This document shows, one piece after another, positions 1 to 6,164 of a stretch of 6,187 bases of DNA. Made by a program: the position numbers and the translations under genes. The number at the start of each line of letters is the position of its first letter. The stretch's first letter is position 1. Source of the DNA: an uncultured Lachnospiraceae bacterium (GTDB taxonomy: Bacteria > Bacillota_A > Clostridia > Lachnospirales > Lachnospiraceae); assembly GCA_946410365.1 (NCBI GenBank), contig CAMKAA010000067.1, positions 1 to 6,187 of the forward strand, in the 5' to 3' direction. The notes below the pieces were generated by a model. It was given only the letters and a program-made list of their open reading frames with translations, did not search any database and had not been told where the DNA came from.

Positions 1-20
1 GACAAGCTTTTTTCCCCCAT
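1..20 (-). CDS. Possible first codons of a leftward gene (partial)
   Basis: On the minus strand an ATG at 18-20 is preceded by AGGA (27-30) at a 6-base distance and opens a frame reading M-G-E-K-S-L off the left edge. A second ATG at 22-24 in another frame is too close to that site. Only six full codons are visible, so no product can be named. It is listed because a candidate leftward promoter lies about 100 bases upstream. Confidence 0.15.
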
Positions 21-106
21 CCATTTTCCTATATTCTTTTGTTTGATGGAGTCTTTCCTCTTAAGCAGCATTAATCACACCATCAATTTATTAATAATTT
101 CTGAAT

Positions 107-136
107 GGATGGGCTCCAAATTTTTACAGCCCATCC
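107..136. repeat. 9-bp inverted repeat in the left intergenic region
   Basis: The arms GGATGGGCT (107-115) and AGCCCATCC (128-136) are perfectly complementary, with a 12-base AT-rich loop. No U-run follows on either strand that would mark a classic terminator, although the leftward side (minus strand) is AU-rich. The repeat covers the -10 of a candidate leftward promoter, so it could be an operator, a second 3' hairpin of the glcK transcript, or a 5' UTR structure of an unseen gene. Confidence 0.55.
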
Positions 137-149
137 GATTTGGCGTCAA
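121..149 (-). promoter_or_regulatory. Possible leftward promoter
   Basis: On the minus strand TTGACG (144-149) is followed after 17 bases by TAAAAA (121-126), a reasonable sigma-A-type match in -35 and a weak one in -10. It would transcribe out of the left edge, toward an unseen gene, through AT-rich sequence at about 85-100. The whole 1-268 stretch contains no convincing complete gene; the two inverted repeats and this promoter are all I can support there. Confidence 0.3.
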
Positions 150-206
150 GCCGGAAGTGGATGGAGAGTTCACATTAGTAAAGCAGGATTACCGTTAAGT
201 CAGATA

Positions 207-239
207 GGGGGCATCGCATTTGAAAAATGCGACGCCCCC
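207..239 (-). terminator. Strong hairpin downstream of glcK, probable terminator
   Basis: Arms 207-221 and 225-239 pair around a 3-base loop at 222-224. On the plus strand there is one A/C mismatch (213 with 233), but in minus-strand RNA the same pair is U with G, so the 15-bp stem is unbroken. This supports function in the glcK transcript, whose stop lies 29 bases upstream in transcription order. A clear U-run after the stem is missing (the next bases read TATCTGACTT), while an A-run on the plus strand, read as U-run on minus, precedes it. Termination is therefore likely but not certain; mRNA 3'-end protection is an alternative. Confidence 0.6.
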
Positions 240-268
240 CAAAAAGAATTTGTTCGGCAAAAAGTGAT

Positions 269-1216
269 TTATTTGTTCAGGATCATTCTCACTGCGCCGT
301 ACATACCTGCATCATTTCCGAGAACGGCGAGTTTGAAATCAGTATCGCGGGACGCATGGAACGCGGCGGGCTTGTAATACTTCTCCATTGCGTCAAGAAG
401 GATCTGTCCGGCTCTGGAGACACCGCCGCCGATCACGACGACATCAGGATCCACGACACAAGTGATGTGCGCGATCGCTTCACCAAGCATCTTGCCTACT
501 GTATCGATCACGGACAGGGAGAATTCATCTCCGGTCTTCGCGTAGTCAAAAACGTCCTTGGCAGTAAGGGGATCGAGATCACGAAGAGGTGTATCCGCTG
601 CGGGATTGGTTTCCAGCGCGATATGAGCGAGACGAACAACGCCCGTGGCGGAGCCGTACTGCTCGAGGCAGCCCTTCTTGCCGCATCCGCAGACCGCAGT
701 CTCCTTATCCCTGACTTTCATATGGCCGATCTCACCGGCTGCCCCGTGAGCACCCGCGAGGATCTTGCCGTTTATGATAATGCCTCCGCCGACGCCTGTG
801 CCGAGCGTTACCATGACGACATTGTCATGTCCCTTGCCGCCGCCGTTCCACTGCTCGCCCAGGGCAGCAACATTGGCGTCGTTTCCGACCGCTACAAATA
901 CGCCGTCCAGCAGAGAGGAGAGTTCCTTTCTCACGTCGATGACTCCCCATCCGAGGTTGACGCACTGGTTGACAATGCCGCCTGAAAGGACAGGTCCGGG
1001 AACGCCGATGCCGACGCCTTCCAGGTCGTCCAGGGTCAGTTCATTCTCTTTAAGTTTCTTCTTAATGGAGCGGGCAATATCCGGAAGGACCTTCTCTCCA
1101 TTGTTCTCCGTGCGGGTTGTGATCTCCCACTTATCGAGTAATTTCCCCTCCGTGTCGAAAAAACCCATTTTGATCGTTGTACCGCCGATATCGACGCCAA
1201 AAGCATACGGTTTCAT
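269..1216 (-). CDS. glcK: ROK-family glucokinase
   Basis: This 315-residue cytoplasmic sugar kinase should phosphorylate glucose with ATP to glucose-6-phosphate, feeding glycolysis. Visible ROK motifs, in order: N-terminal phosphate loop DIGGTTIK (9-16); GNDANVAALGE (111-121) with the expected catalytic base Asp113; second phosphate loop LGTGVGGG (138-145); GEIGH (161-165), with sugar-contacting Glu162 and zinc ligand His165; the cysteine cluster CGCGKKGC (Cys176, Cys178, Cys183) followed by Glu185; and the adenosine-side motif GGGVSRAG (263-270). The zinc site is complete, and the length is normal for Firmicutes glucokinases. The ATG at 1216 is supported by AGGAGG on the minus strand at 1228-1233 with good spacing, and translation begins almost directly at the family's first motif. 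The stop is TAA. A CcpA-like palindrome lies upstream and a strong hairpin downstream. A related ROK sugar kinase such as fructokinase or N-acetylmannosamine kinase is possible, but glucokinase is the best fit. Confidence 0.95.
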   Translation of the reverse strand: MKPYAFGVDIGGTTIKMGFFDTEGKLLDKWEITTRTENNGEKVLPDIARSIKKKLKENELTLDDLEGVGIGVPGPVLSGGIVNQCVNLGWGVIDVRKELSSLLDGVFVAVGNDANVAALGEQWNGGGKGHDNVVMVTLGTGVGGGIIINGKILAGAHGAAGEIGHMKVRDKETAVCGCGKKGCLEQYGSATGVVRLAHIALETNPAADTPLRDLDPLTAKDVFDYAKTGDEFSLSVIDTVGKMLGEAIAHITCVVDPDVVVIGGGVSRAGQILLDAMEKYYKPAAFHASRDTDFKLAVLGNDAGMYGAVRMILNK

Positions 1217-1287
1217 AAGACGTGTAACCTCCTGACACTTTCTAAATCTTCATGTAGCACAGGTACCCCATACTGCCCGGGCTGACA

Positions 1288-1303
1288 TGTAAACGTTTTT
1301 ACA
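1288..1303. promoter_or_regulatory. CcpA cre-like palindrome upstream of glcK
   Basis: The sequence TGTAAACGTTTTTACA has perfect arms TGTAAA and TTTACA around CGTT. Compared with the classic 14-base cre pattern (TGWNANCGNTNWCA), it misses one position in either orientation. It lies 72 bases upstream of the glcK start, a few bases downstream of a TACAAT box on the minus strand (1311-1316). That placement would suit a repressor or roadblock site for CcpA or another LacI-family regulator. The site is seen; the regulator is inferred. Confidence 0.5.
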
Positions 1304-1310
1304 CAGATTA

Positions 1311-1316
1311 ATTGTA
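1311..1316 (-). promoter_or_regulatory. Candidate -10 box of the glcK promoter
   Basis: TACAAT on the minus strand differs from TATAAT at one base. No good -35 hexamer is found 16-18 bases upstream, where the sequence is part of the preceding terminator stem (GGAAAG or TGGAAA). It is the best candidate in the 151-bp gap, and would place the start of transcription next to the cre-like palindrome, with a leader of about 85-90 bases. Confidence 0.35.
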
Positions 1317-1326
1317 CCATAAAATG

Positions 1327-1359
1327 AAGCCTCTTTCCACAGATTAAGGAAAGAGGCTT
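1327..1359 (-). terminator. Rho-independent terminator of the DUF1846 gene
   Basis: AAGCCTCTTTCC (1327-1338) and GGAAAGAGGCTT (1348-1359) form a perfect 12-bp stem with a 9-base loop. On the minus strand it is followed by CATTTTATGG, a U-rich tract, and it begins 8 bases after the DUF1846 stop. On the plus strand no T-run follows, so it is oriented for the minus-strand gene. Confidence 0.85.
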
Positions 1360-1367
1360 AAAACAGA

Positions 1368-2852
1368 TCATTTATGATATAACTTGTTGCTCTCGTAGTG
1401 AGGCTCACAAGTCAGGTTGACACCGAGCTTCTTGAAAACACCCGAATCGATCTGGGAAAGGATCACGGAAGAGTGCACTTCAAGTCCCTTCAGGTGCTCG
1501 AGCTGGTCGATAGCCGCCTTGGCGCAGGGATCTGTCACTCCGGCGATAGCGAGCGCGATCAACAGTTCGTTCAGATGCAGGAGAGAAGTATTGTCACTTC
1601 CGAGGTGGTCGATCTTCATCTCCATGATCGGATTGATGATCTGAGGACTGATCAGCTTGATATTGTCTTCGATGCCCGCGAGCTTCTTGAGGGCATTGAG
1701 CAGCAGTGCCGAGGAAGCGCCCAGAAGTTCAGAGGTCCGTCCTGTCAAAATAGTGCCGTCCGCCATCTCCATAGCAGCTGCCGGAGCTCCGGTCTTGTCG
1801 GCATTGAGATTGGCCGCCATAACGACGGGCCTCTCCGAAATATCGATACCGGATTTCTTCATCAGAAGTTCGATCCTGCGGATCGGTTCTTCATCCGCGT
1901 TTCCCTTGCGGTGCTCACACAGAGCGTCGTAGTAGCGGCGGATGATCTCCTGTCGGGCGGCTTTCTTGCAGACTTCATCGTTGCTGATGCACATGCCGAC
2001 CATATTGACTCCCATGTCAGTGGGAGATTTATAAGGAGAAGTACCATAGATCTTTTCGAAGATCGCGTTGAGGAGAGGGAAGACTTCCACGTCGCGGTTG
2101 TAGTTGACGCAGGTCTCTTTATAGGCCTCGAGGTGGAAAGGATCGATCATGTTGATATCGTCCAGATCCGCCGTGGCTGCCTCATAGGCGAGATTCACCG
2201 GGTGGTTGAGAGGCAGGTTCCATACAGGGAAAGTCTCAAATTTGGCATAGCCGGCTTTGATGCCCCTGCGATTTTCATGATAGAGCTGAGACAGGCAGGT
2301 TGCCATCTTGCCGCTTCCGGGGCCGGGAGCGGTCACGACCACAAGCGGACGGCTGGTCTCGATGTAGTCGTTGCGTCCATATCCGTCTTCGCTGACGATC
2401 AGCGGGATATCTACGGGATATCCGGGGATGGGATAGTGTCTGTATACCTTCAGTCCCAGGGACTGGAGTTTCTTCTCATAGACAATTGCAGAGGGCTGAT
2501 TGGCAAATCTTGTCAGCACGATGCTCCCTACATAGAGGCCGTGACTTGTAAAAGCGTCGACGAGACGCAGAAGATCCTCGTCATAAGTGATGCCGAGGTC
2601 GCCTCTGACCTTGTTCTTTTCTATATCCGCCGCATTGATCGCCACGACGATCTCGGCCTGATCTTTGAGCTCACAGAGCATGGTGATCTTGGAGTCAGGT
2701 TCAAATCCGGGAAGCACTCTGGAGGCGTGATAGTCGTCAAAAAGCTTGCCGCCGAACTCCAGATAAAGCTTGCCGCCGAACTGAGAAATGCGCTCTCTGA
2801 TGTGTTCAGACTGTGTCTTGAAATACTTGTTGTTATCAAATCCGATCTGCAT
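1368..2852 (-). CDS. DUF1846 (UPF0371) family protein
   Basis: This 494-residue soluble protein matches the DUF1846/UPF0371 family along its whole length, as far as I can recall that family from streptococci and clostridia. Its biochemical function is not established to my knowledge. Landmarks are the tandem FGGKL motif near residues 25-37 followed by DDYHASRVLPGF (39-50), the segment EKNKVRGDLGITYDEDLLRL (78-97), and a P-loop-like APGPGSGKMATCLSQLYHE (175-193). That loop lacks both the first Gly and the Ser/Thr after GK of a standard Walker A. Further landmarks are NLPLNHPVNLAYEAATADL (212-230), MIDPFHLEAY (235-244) and an ADGTILTGRTSELLGASSA stretch (364-382). There is no signal peptide or membrane segment. 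The ATG at 2852 follows an AGAGGGG site at 2860-2866, and the stop is TGA. A perfect -10 box lies upstream and a 12-bp hairpin terminator follows, so the gene probably stands alone. Nucleotide binding is inferred from the loop. Confidence 0.94.
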   Translation of the reverse strand: MQIGFDNNKYFKTQSEHIRERISQFGGKLYLEFGGKLFDDYHASRVLPGFEPDSKITMLCELKDQAEIVVAINAADIEKNKVRGDLGITYDEDLLRLVDAFTSHGLYVGSIVLTRFANQPSAIVYEKKLQSLGLKVYRHYPIPGYPVDIPLIVSEDGYGRNDYIETSRPLVVVTAPGPGSGKMATCLSQLYHENRRGIKAGYAKFETFPVWNLPLNHPVNLAYEAATADLDDINMIDPFHLEAYKETCVNYNRDVEVFPLLNAIFEKIYGTSPYKSPTDMGVNMVGMCISNDEVCKKAARQEIIRRYYDALCEHRKGNADEEPIRRIELLMKKSGIDISERPVVMAANLNADKTGAPAAAMEMADGTILTGRTSELLGASSALLLNALKKLAGIEDNIKLISPQIINPIMEMKIDHLGSDNTSLLHLNELLIALAIAGVTDPCAKAAIDQLEHLKGLEVHSSVILSQIDSGVFKKLGVNLTCEPHYESNKLYHK

Positions 2853-2920
2853 GGATGATCCCCTCTTTCTTTAAGAAAACACTGTCAGGTTACTCTTTTT
2901 TGAAAAAACAACTATCGACT

Positions 2921-2926
2921 ATTATA
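2921..2926 (-). promoter_or_regulatory. -10 box of the DUF1846 gene promoter
   Basis: The minus strand shows a perfect TATAAT here, about 68 bases upstream of the ATG at 2852. The -35 region is weak: TTCCTA at 17 bases or TTTCCT at 18 bases spacing. The leader would contain an A6/T6 inverted tract (2896-2908). The -10 match is seen; use as a promoter is inferred. Confidence 0.55.
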
Positions 2927-2966
2927 TCGCATCCTCTCTCGCATAGGAAATGTTTTTATTGCTGAA

Positions 2967-2995
2967 TTGCCCAAAATCGTATTTAATGCTAACAT
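2967..2995 (+). promoter_or_regulatory. Candidate promoter of the DUF815 ATPase gene
   Basis: TTGCCC (2967-2972) and TAACAT (2990-2995) are separated by 17 bases, each matching the sigma-A consensus at four of six positions. Transcription would start near 3002, giving a leader of about 70 bases. A TTGACG at 2995-3000 has no -10 partner at the proper distance. Confidence 0.4.
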
Positions 2996-3020
2996 TGACG
3001 GGAAAAGATAAAAGCCTCAG

Positions 3021-3040
3021 CCGGCAGGAACTTCCGCCGG
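3021..3040 (+). other. GC-rich hairpin in the leader of the DUF815 gene
   Basis: CCGGC (3021-3025) pairs with GCCGG (3036-3040), with additional GG/CC pairing inside after a single bulged A at 3026. It sits about 17 bases before the ribosome binding site (3058-3063) and has no following T-run, so it is not a terminator. It could affect mRNA stability or start-site access, but it does not cover the ribosome binding site. It matches no riboswitch I know. Confidence 0.4.
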
Positions 3041-3071
3041 ATCATTACGGGATTTATAAGGAGAATAAATC

Positions 3072-4436
3072 ATGTATCGTCTCACATCAAAACTGATCAT
3101 ATACAGGGGCATTGGGGAGGACAGCATACTGCGCAGTCTCGCAGGCATCTGCCGCCGATTCGACAGCGGAGATTATGACCGTGAAACAATGATCGAAGAG
3201 ATCTATGAGCAGGTCCATTGCCTTTTAGACCTTGCGACCACTTACGGATTTAACAGAAATCTGTGGCATAACTATCTGGCATATCTGATCGCCACGACGG
3301 AGACTCCCTTTACTCTGGTATCGGAGAAGGTCGGTGCCAACAAAGGCAGTGTCAACGCCTTCGCCCTTAATGATTTCAAGATCTTTCGTGAGCTGTTCAA
3401 CTACGACTTTGGCAAAATAGAGAGCGCGCTGGGGATCGGCTGCTTCAGCATCCTCGAGAACTACACGGCAGTGGGAAAACCCGAGAGGGTGTTCAACAGA
3501 AGCGTAAGTGAGAAGGTTCAGGAGCTCAGCGCCGCGATCGAATCGGTGGAAGACAAGCGCGGGAAGAGTGAGACGGCCAGCAGCTGGCAGCCTGAACAGG
3601 AGATGTATGACATCATCACCGGCTTCTACAAGGAGTACGGTGTAGGGAAATTCGGCCTCAACAAGGCGTTCCGCATAAATGATGAGAACAAGGAGAAAGA
3701 GTTCCTGATCCCGATCACCGCGACCAGCGACGTGCAGCTGGAGGATCTGGTGGGATATGAGCTGCAGAAGCAGAAGCTGATCGCCAATACGGAGGCCTTT
3801 GTCGAGGGGCGCATGGCTAACAATGTCCTTCTGTACGGCGATGCCGGAACGGGAAAATCCACGAGTATCAAGGCGATCCTGAATCGCTACTACAGCCAGG
3901 GACTGAGGATGATCGAGGTCTATAAGCACCAGTTCAAGGACCTGCAGCGCATAATTTCTGAGATCAAGAACAGAAACTACCGCTTTATCATCTACATGGA
4001 CGATCTCTCCTTCGAGGAATTTGAGACGGAGTACAAGTATCTCAAGGCCGTTATTGAGGGCGGACTCGAGACAAAGCCTGAGAATATCCTGATCTATGCG
4101 ACTTCCAACAGAAGACATCTGATCAAAGAGACCTGGGGAGACAGAAACGACAGATCCGACGACGAGATGCACCGGAGCGACACAGTTCAGGAGAAGCTGT
4201 CCCTGGTGGCGCGCTTCGGCGTCACGATCGGCTACTTCAAGCCTTCCCATCAGGAATATCTGCACATTGTCAGCGAGCTGGCGAAACGCTACCCGGAGAT
4301 CACACTGTCGGAACAGGAACTGGCCCTTCTGGCCAATCAGTGGGAGCTGCGCAGCGGCGGTGCTTCGGGAAGAACCGCGCAGCAGTTCATCAACTATCTT
4401 GTGGGCAGCGCGCAGCAGCGGGGAAAGGATTCATAA
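3072..4436 (+). CDS. DUF815-family AAA+ ATPase
   Basis: This 454-residue cytoplasmic protein has a C-terminal AAA+ ATPase module of the DUF815 type and an N-terminal, probably mostly helical region of about 200 residues with no motif I recognise. Visible ATPase elements are Walker [10 protein letters not shown] (256-264), Walker [13 protein letters not shown] (305-316), a sensor-1-like YATSNRR (342-348, Asn346), a candidate arginine finger in LVARFG (378-383, Arg381) and a sensor-2-like [11 protein letters not shown] (429-439, Arg434). The segment [19 protein letters not shown] (223-241) just before Walker A resembles the usual DUF815 entry into the nucleotide fold. No zinc, protease or DNA-binding motif is seen, so the substrate is unknown. 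The ATG at 3072 follows AAGGAG at 3058-3063 with an 8-base gap. It is transcribed away from the DUF1846 gene and ends in a hairpin terminator. It differs from replication loader DnaC and from ClpX-type unfoldases in its sequence around Walker A, but remodelling of a protein partner is a reasonable guess. Confidence 0.93.
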   Translation: MYRLTSKLIIYRGIGEDSILRSLAGICRRFDSGDYDRETMIEEIYEQVHCLLDLATTYGFNRNLWHNYLAYLIATTETPFTLVSEKVGANKGSVNAFALNDFKIFRELFNYDFGKIESALGIGCFSILENYTAVGKPERVFNRSVSEKVQELSAAIESVEDKRGKSETASSWQPEQEMYDIITGFYKEYGVGKFGLNKAFRINDENKEKEFLIPITATSDVQLEDLVGYELQKQKLIANTEAFVEGRMANNVLLYGDAGTGKSTSIKAILNRYYSQGLRMIEVYKHQFKDLQRIISEIKNRNYRFIIYMDDLSFEEFETEYKYLKAVIEGGLETKPENILIYATSNRRHLIKETWGDRNDRSDDEMHRSDTVQEKLSLVARFGVTIGYFKPSHQEYLHIVSELAKRYPEITLSEQELALLANQWELRSGGASGRTAQQFINYLVGSAQQRGKDS

Positions 4437-4450
4437 AAGAAGTACATCAA

Positions 4451-4476
4451 AGAAGGGAGCCGGATGGCTCCCTTCT
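4451..4476 (+). terminator. Terminator between convergent genes
   Basis: AGAAGGGAGCC (4451-4461) and GGCTCCCTTCT (4466-4476) form a perfect 11-bp stem closed by a 4-base GGAT loop. On the plus strand GTTTTATATA follows, ending the DUF815 transcript 14 bases after its stop. On the minus strand the stem lies 27 bases past the stop of the secreted-protein gene and is followed by a weaker tract (TTTGATGTACTT), so it may serve both directions with lower efficiency on that side. Confidence 0.88.
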
Positions 4477-4502
4477 GTTTTATATAGAAATGATAATACT
4501 TT

Positions 4503-6164
4503 TCATCCTGCGAACATTGTTCCGTCAAAAGCCTGATCGAGGCGGAGGCCGTTTACTTTCTGAGGCCATTCCTCGGTTACGATGAAACGGTAAATGACGC
4601 CGTCGGCAGTCCTGACATCGACTGAATCTTTCCCGTTTGTCCTATAGAGGCTGCATTTACTTCCCTTGGGAAGGACTGCGTCTGGCTTAGTGACCGCTCC
4701 TGTTGCCGGATCTACAATATCGGCGGGAAGATCTGTGAGGCTTGTGAGCTCAAGATAGGAATCGATCATGTACTCTTCAGACAAAAGAACGGGCATTCCG
4801 TCCTCACCGACTCTGTAGCGTGCGGTGGCGGAATAGGTGCTCATCAGGTCCATGTGTGTGTCAAGGCAGAAGGAATCCGGAGAGGAGATGAACTGCTCGT
4901 CCATATACCACAGGTCGGGATCGCTGCTGTCGCGGCGGAATCGGGCCGAGAATCCTGTGCCGTTGAGTTCGCCTAAAAAGACAGGCGCCTCACCGCTCAG
5001 ATCGAATATGCAGGTAATGCGGTAGTCGTTGTCGGTGATAGTCTGCACATAGAGATAACTCTTACCGGCGTCAGTGTGGATCAGAACGCCGCGCGCGTTA
5101 AAGAAATAAGTCTCGTGCAGGCACTCCTTGTCGCCTACAGCGACGCGGAGCGCTGTGTAGGAGCCGATCTCGCCGCTGTTATCAGGACGGGCGTTCAGGC
5201 TTACCTTTTCGGATGTGCCGTCTCCGTTAAGGTCTGCCATTACGGGATAGACCGTGTCGACGGGGAGTGTGTAGGCTCCTTTGTGGGGCTCATAAGCACC
5301 GGTAAACAGGCCGGGATACTTTTCAAAGGAAATCTCGGCTTCTACGGCGCCCTCCTCCTCTGTGCTGATCGCACCCGGATCAAAACGGAAGATCACGCCG
5401 TTGTCGCTGACGACCCAGGAAGGAAAGAAATTTTCGGAAGCGAGGGCTTCGGAAATGGATTCCTCGCGGTCCCCGGCGGAATCGCCGGTGCTGAGAAAAC
5501 GAAGGTTCTCATTGACTGCGGCGACCAGAGCTTTCTTATCATTAAGATCCTTGATGACATCTTCAAGGGATACAATTCTGCCGGAAGCGGTATCGAGAGT
5601 AACTCCGCGGAAAGTTGTAGTACCGCCTGCAGCACCCGGAAGGAAGCTATAGCAGGAAGTGAAGAAACTGACCGCCTTGTCATCCTGTCTGACAGGGACG
5701 ATCCTGCTCTCAAAGGTAGCCGATGCCCTGTATTCGTCGTTGATCCCGTTATCAGCGTTATACTGCCTGGATTTATCGGCAAGTTCCTTGAAATCTTCCC
5801 TGCAGGAAGCGGCGATCTGTGCGTTAAGCTCTGAAAGAGCGCTGCTGAGGGCAGGGTACTTCTTCGCGGATTCTTCGGACAGGAGGGCTGCCTGAAAATA
5901 GCCGTCAGCTATGCTCTCATAGTTGTCTGACTCCAGCAGATAACACTTGGAGAGAATAAGCTCGGGGGGCAGGACGGCCTGTGAAACCTGGCTGTTTCCG
6001 GAAACGCTTCCCTGCTCAACATCTGCAGCCTCCTCCGCAGCTGCCTCAGAGGCAGCGGATGCAGCGTAAACACTGACAGGCGCGGCCAGGGGGCCCAGAA
6101 GTGCAGTCATAAGTACACTGCTGCACAGAAGAGGATAAATTATTACAAATTTGCGCTTTTTCAT
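4503..6164 (-). CDS. Secreted DUF3298/RsiV-like protein with C-terminal extension
   Basis: This 553-residue protein is probably exported. It starts with Lys/Arg residues (2-5), then a hydrophobic core (about 7-30) and a VYA site suggesting signal-peptidase I cleavage after Ala34. An Ala/Glu-rich linker follows (35-55). Residues about 68-175 resemble the region before DUF3298 in PdaC/RsiV-like proteins, and about 184-290 look like DUF3298 itself: a gene-product segment reading FRGVTLDTASGRIVSLEDVI, later FFPSWVVSDNGVIFRFDPG, then the family's acidic end. In anti-sigma factor RsiV this domain binds lysozyme, but here there is no cytoplasmic anti-sigma part. Residues 300-553 are an extension containing DLNGDG (311-316), an EF-hand or FG-GAP-like calcium loop, a probable beta-rich middle, and an SH3-like tail ending DGTMFAG. 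The ATG at 6164 follows AAGGAGGA at 6168-6175. The stop is TGA. Family assignment is from memory and moderately sure; the ligand is unknown. Confidence 0.75.
   Translation of the reverse strand: MKKRKFVIIYPLLCSSVLMTALLGPLAAPVSVYAASAASEAAAEEAADVEQGSVSGNSQVSQAVLPPELILSKCYLLESDNYESIADGYFQAALLSEESAKKYPALSSALSELNAQIAASCREDFKELADKSRQYNADNGINDEYRASATFESRIVPVRQDDKAVSFFTSCYSFLPGAAGGTTTFRGVTLDTASGRIVSLEDVIKDLNDKKALVAAVNENLRFLSTGDSAGDREESISEALASENFFPSWVVSDNGVIFRFDPGAISTEEEGAVEAEISFEKYPGLFTGAYEPHKGAYTLPVDTVYPVMADLNGDGTSEKVSLNARPDNSGEIGSYTALRVAVGDKECLHETYFFNARGVLIHTDAGKSYLYVQTITDNDYRITCIFDLSGEAPVFLGELNGTGFSARFRRDSSDPDLWYMDEQFISSPDSFCLDTHMDLMSTYSATARYRVGEDGMPVLLSEEYMIDSYLELTSLTDLPADIVDPATGAVTKPDAVLPKGSKCSLYRTNGKDSVDVRTADGVIYRFIVTEEWPQKVNGLRLDQAFDGTMFAG

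Noticed and set aside
105..377. A 90-codon plus-strand frame in the left intergenic region
   Set aside because: It runs through both inverted repeats and into the antisense of glcK, with no ribosome binding site before its ATG.
227..985. A 252-codon plus-strand frame opposite glcK
   Set aside because: It starts inside the glcK 3' hairpin without a ribosome binding site and lies opposite the intact ROK motifs.
1275..1282. The GCCCGGGC palindrome upstream of glcK
   Set aside because: It is only 8 bases with no loop or U-tract, so it cannot act as a terminator, and by itself it is too short to call an operator.
1398..2858. A 486-codon open frame on the plus strand, antisense to the DUF1846 gene
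   Set aside because: It mirrors the real gene codon for codon, has no ribosome binding site, and its translation resembles no family. The opposite strand encodes a well-conserved protein with its own promoter and terminator.
3225..4265. A 346-codon minus-strand frame opposite the DUF815 gene
   Set aside because: It is a shadow of the AAA+ gene, whose Walker motifs are intact on the other strand, and it lacks a ribosome binding site.
4267..4585. Two short plus-strand frames spanning the end of the DUF815 gene and the terminator
   Set aside because: They overlap the real gene out of frame and read through a perfect terminator hairpin.
5076..5834. A 252-codon plus-strand frame opposite the secreted-protein gene
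   Set aside because: It has a GTG start, no ribosome binding site and no recognisable motif, whereas the opposite strand has a signal peptide and a strong ribosome binding site.
6090..6164. A lipobox at Cys14 of the secreted protein
   Set aside because: The residues before the Cys are P-L-L, with no small residue at -1, and the hydrophobic core continues past it. A signal-peptidase I site near Ala34 fits better.
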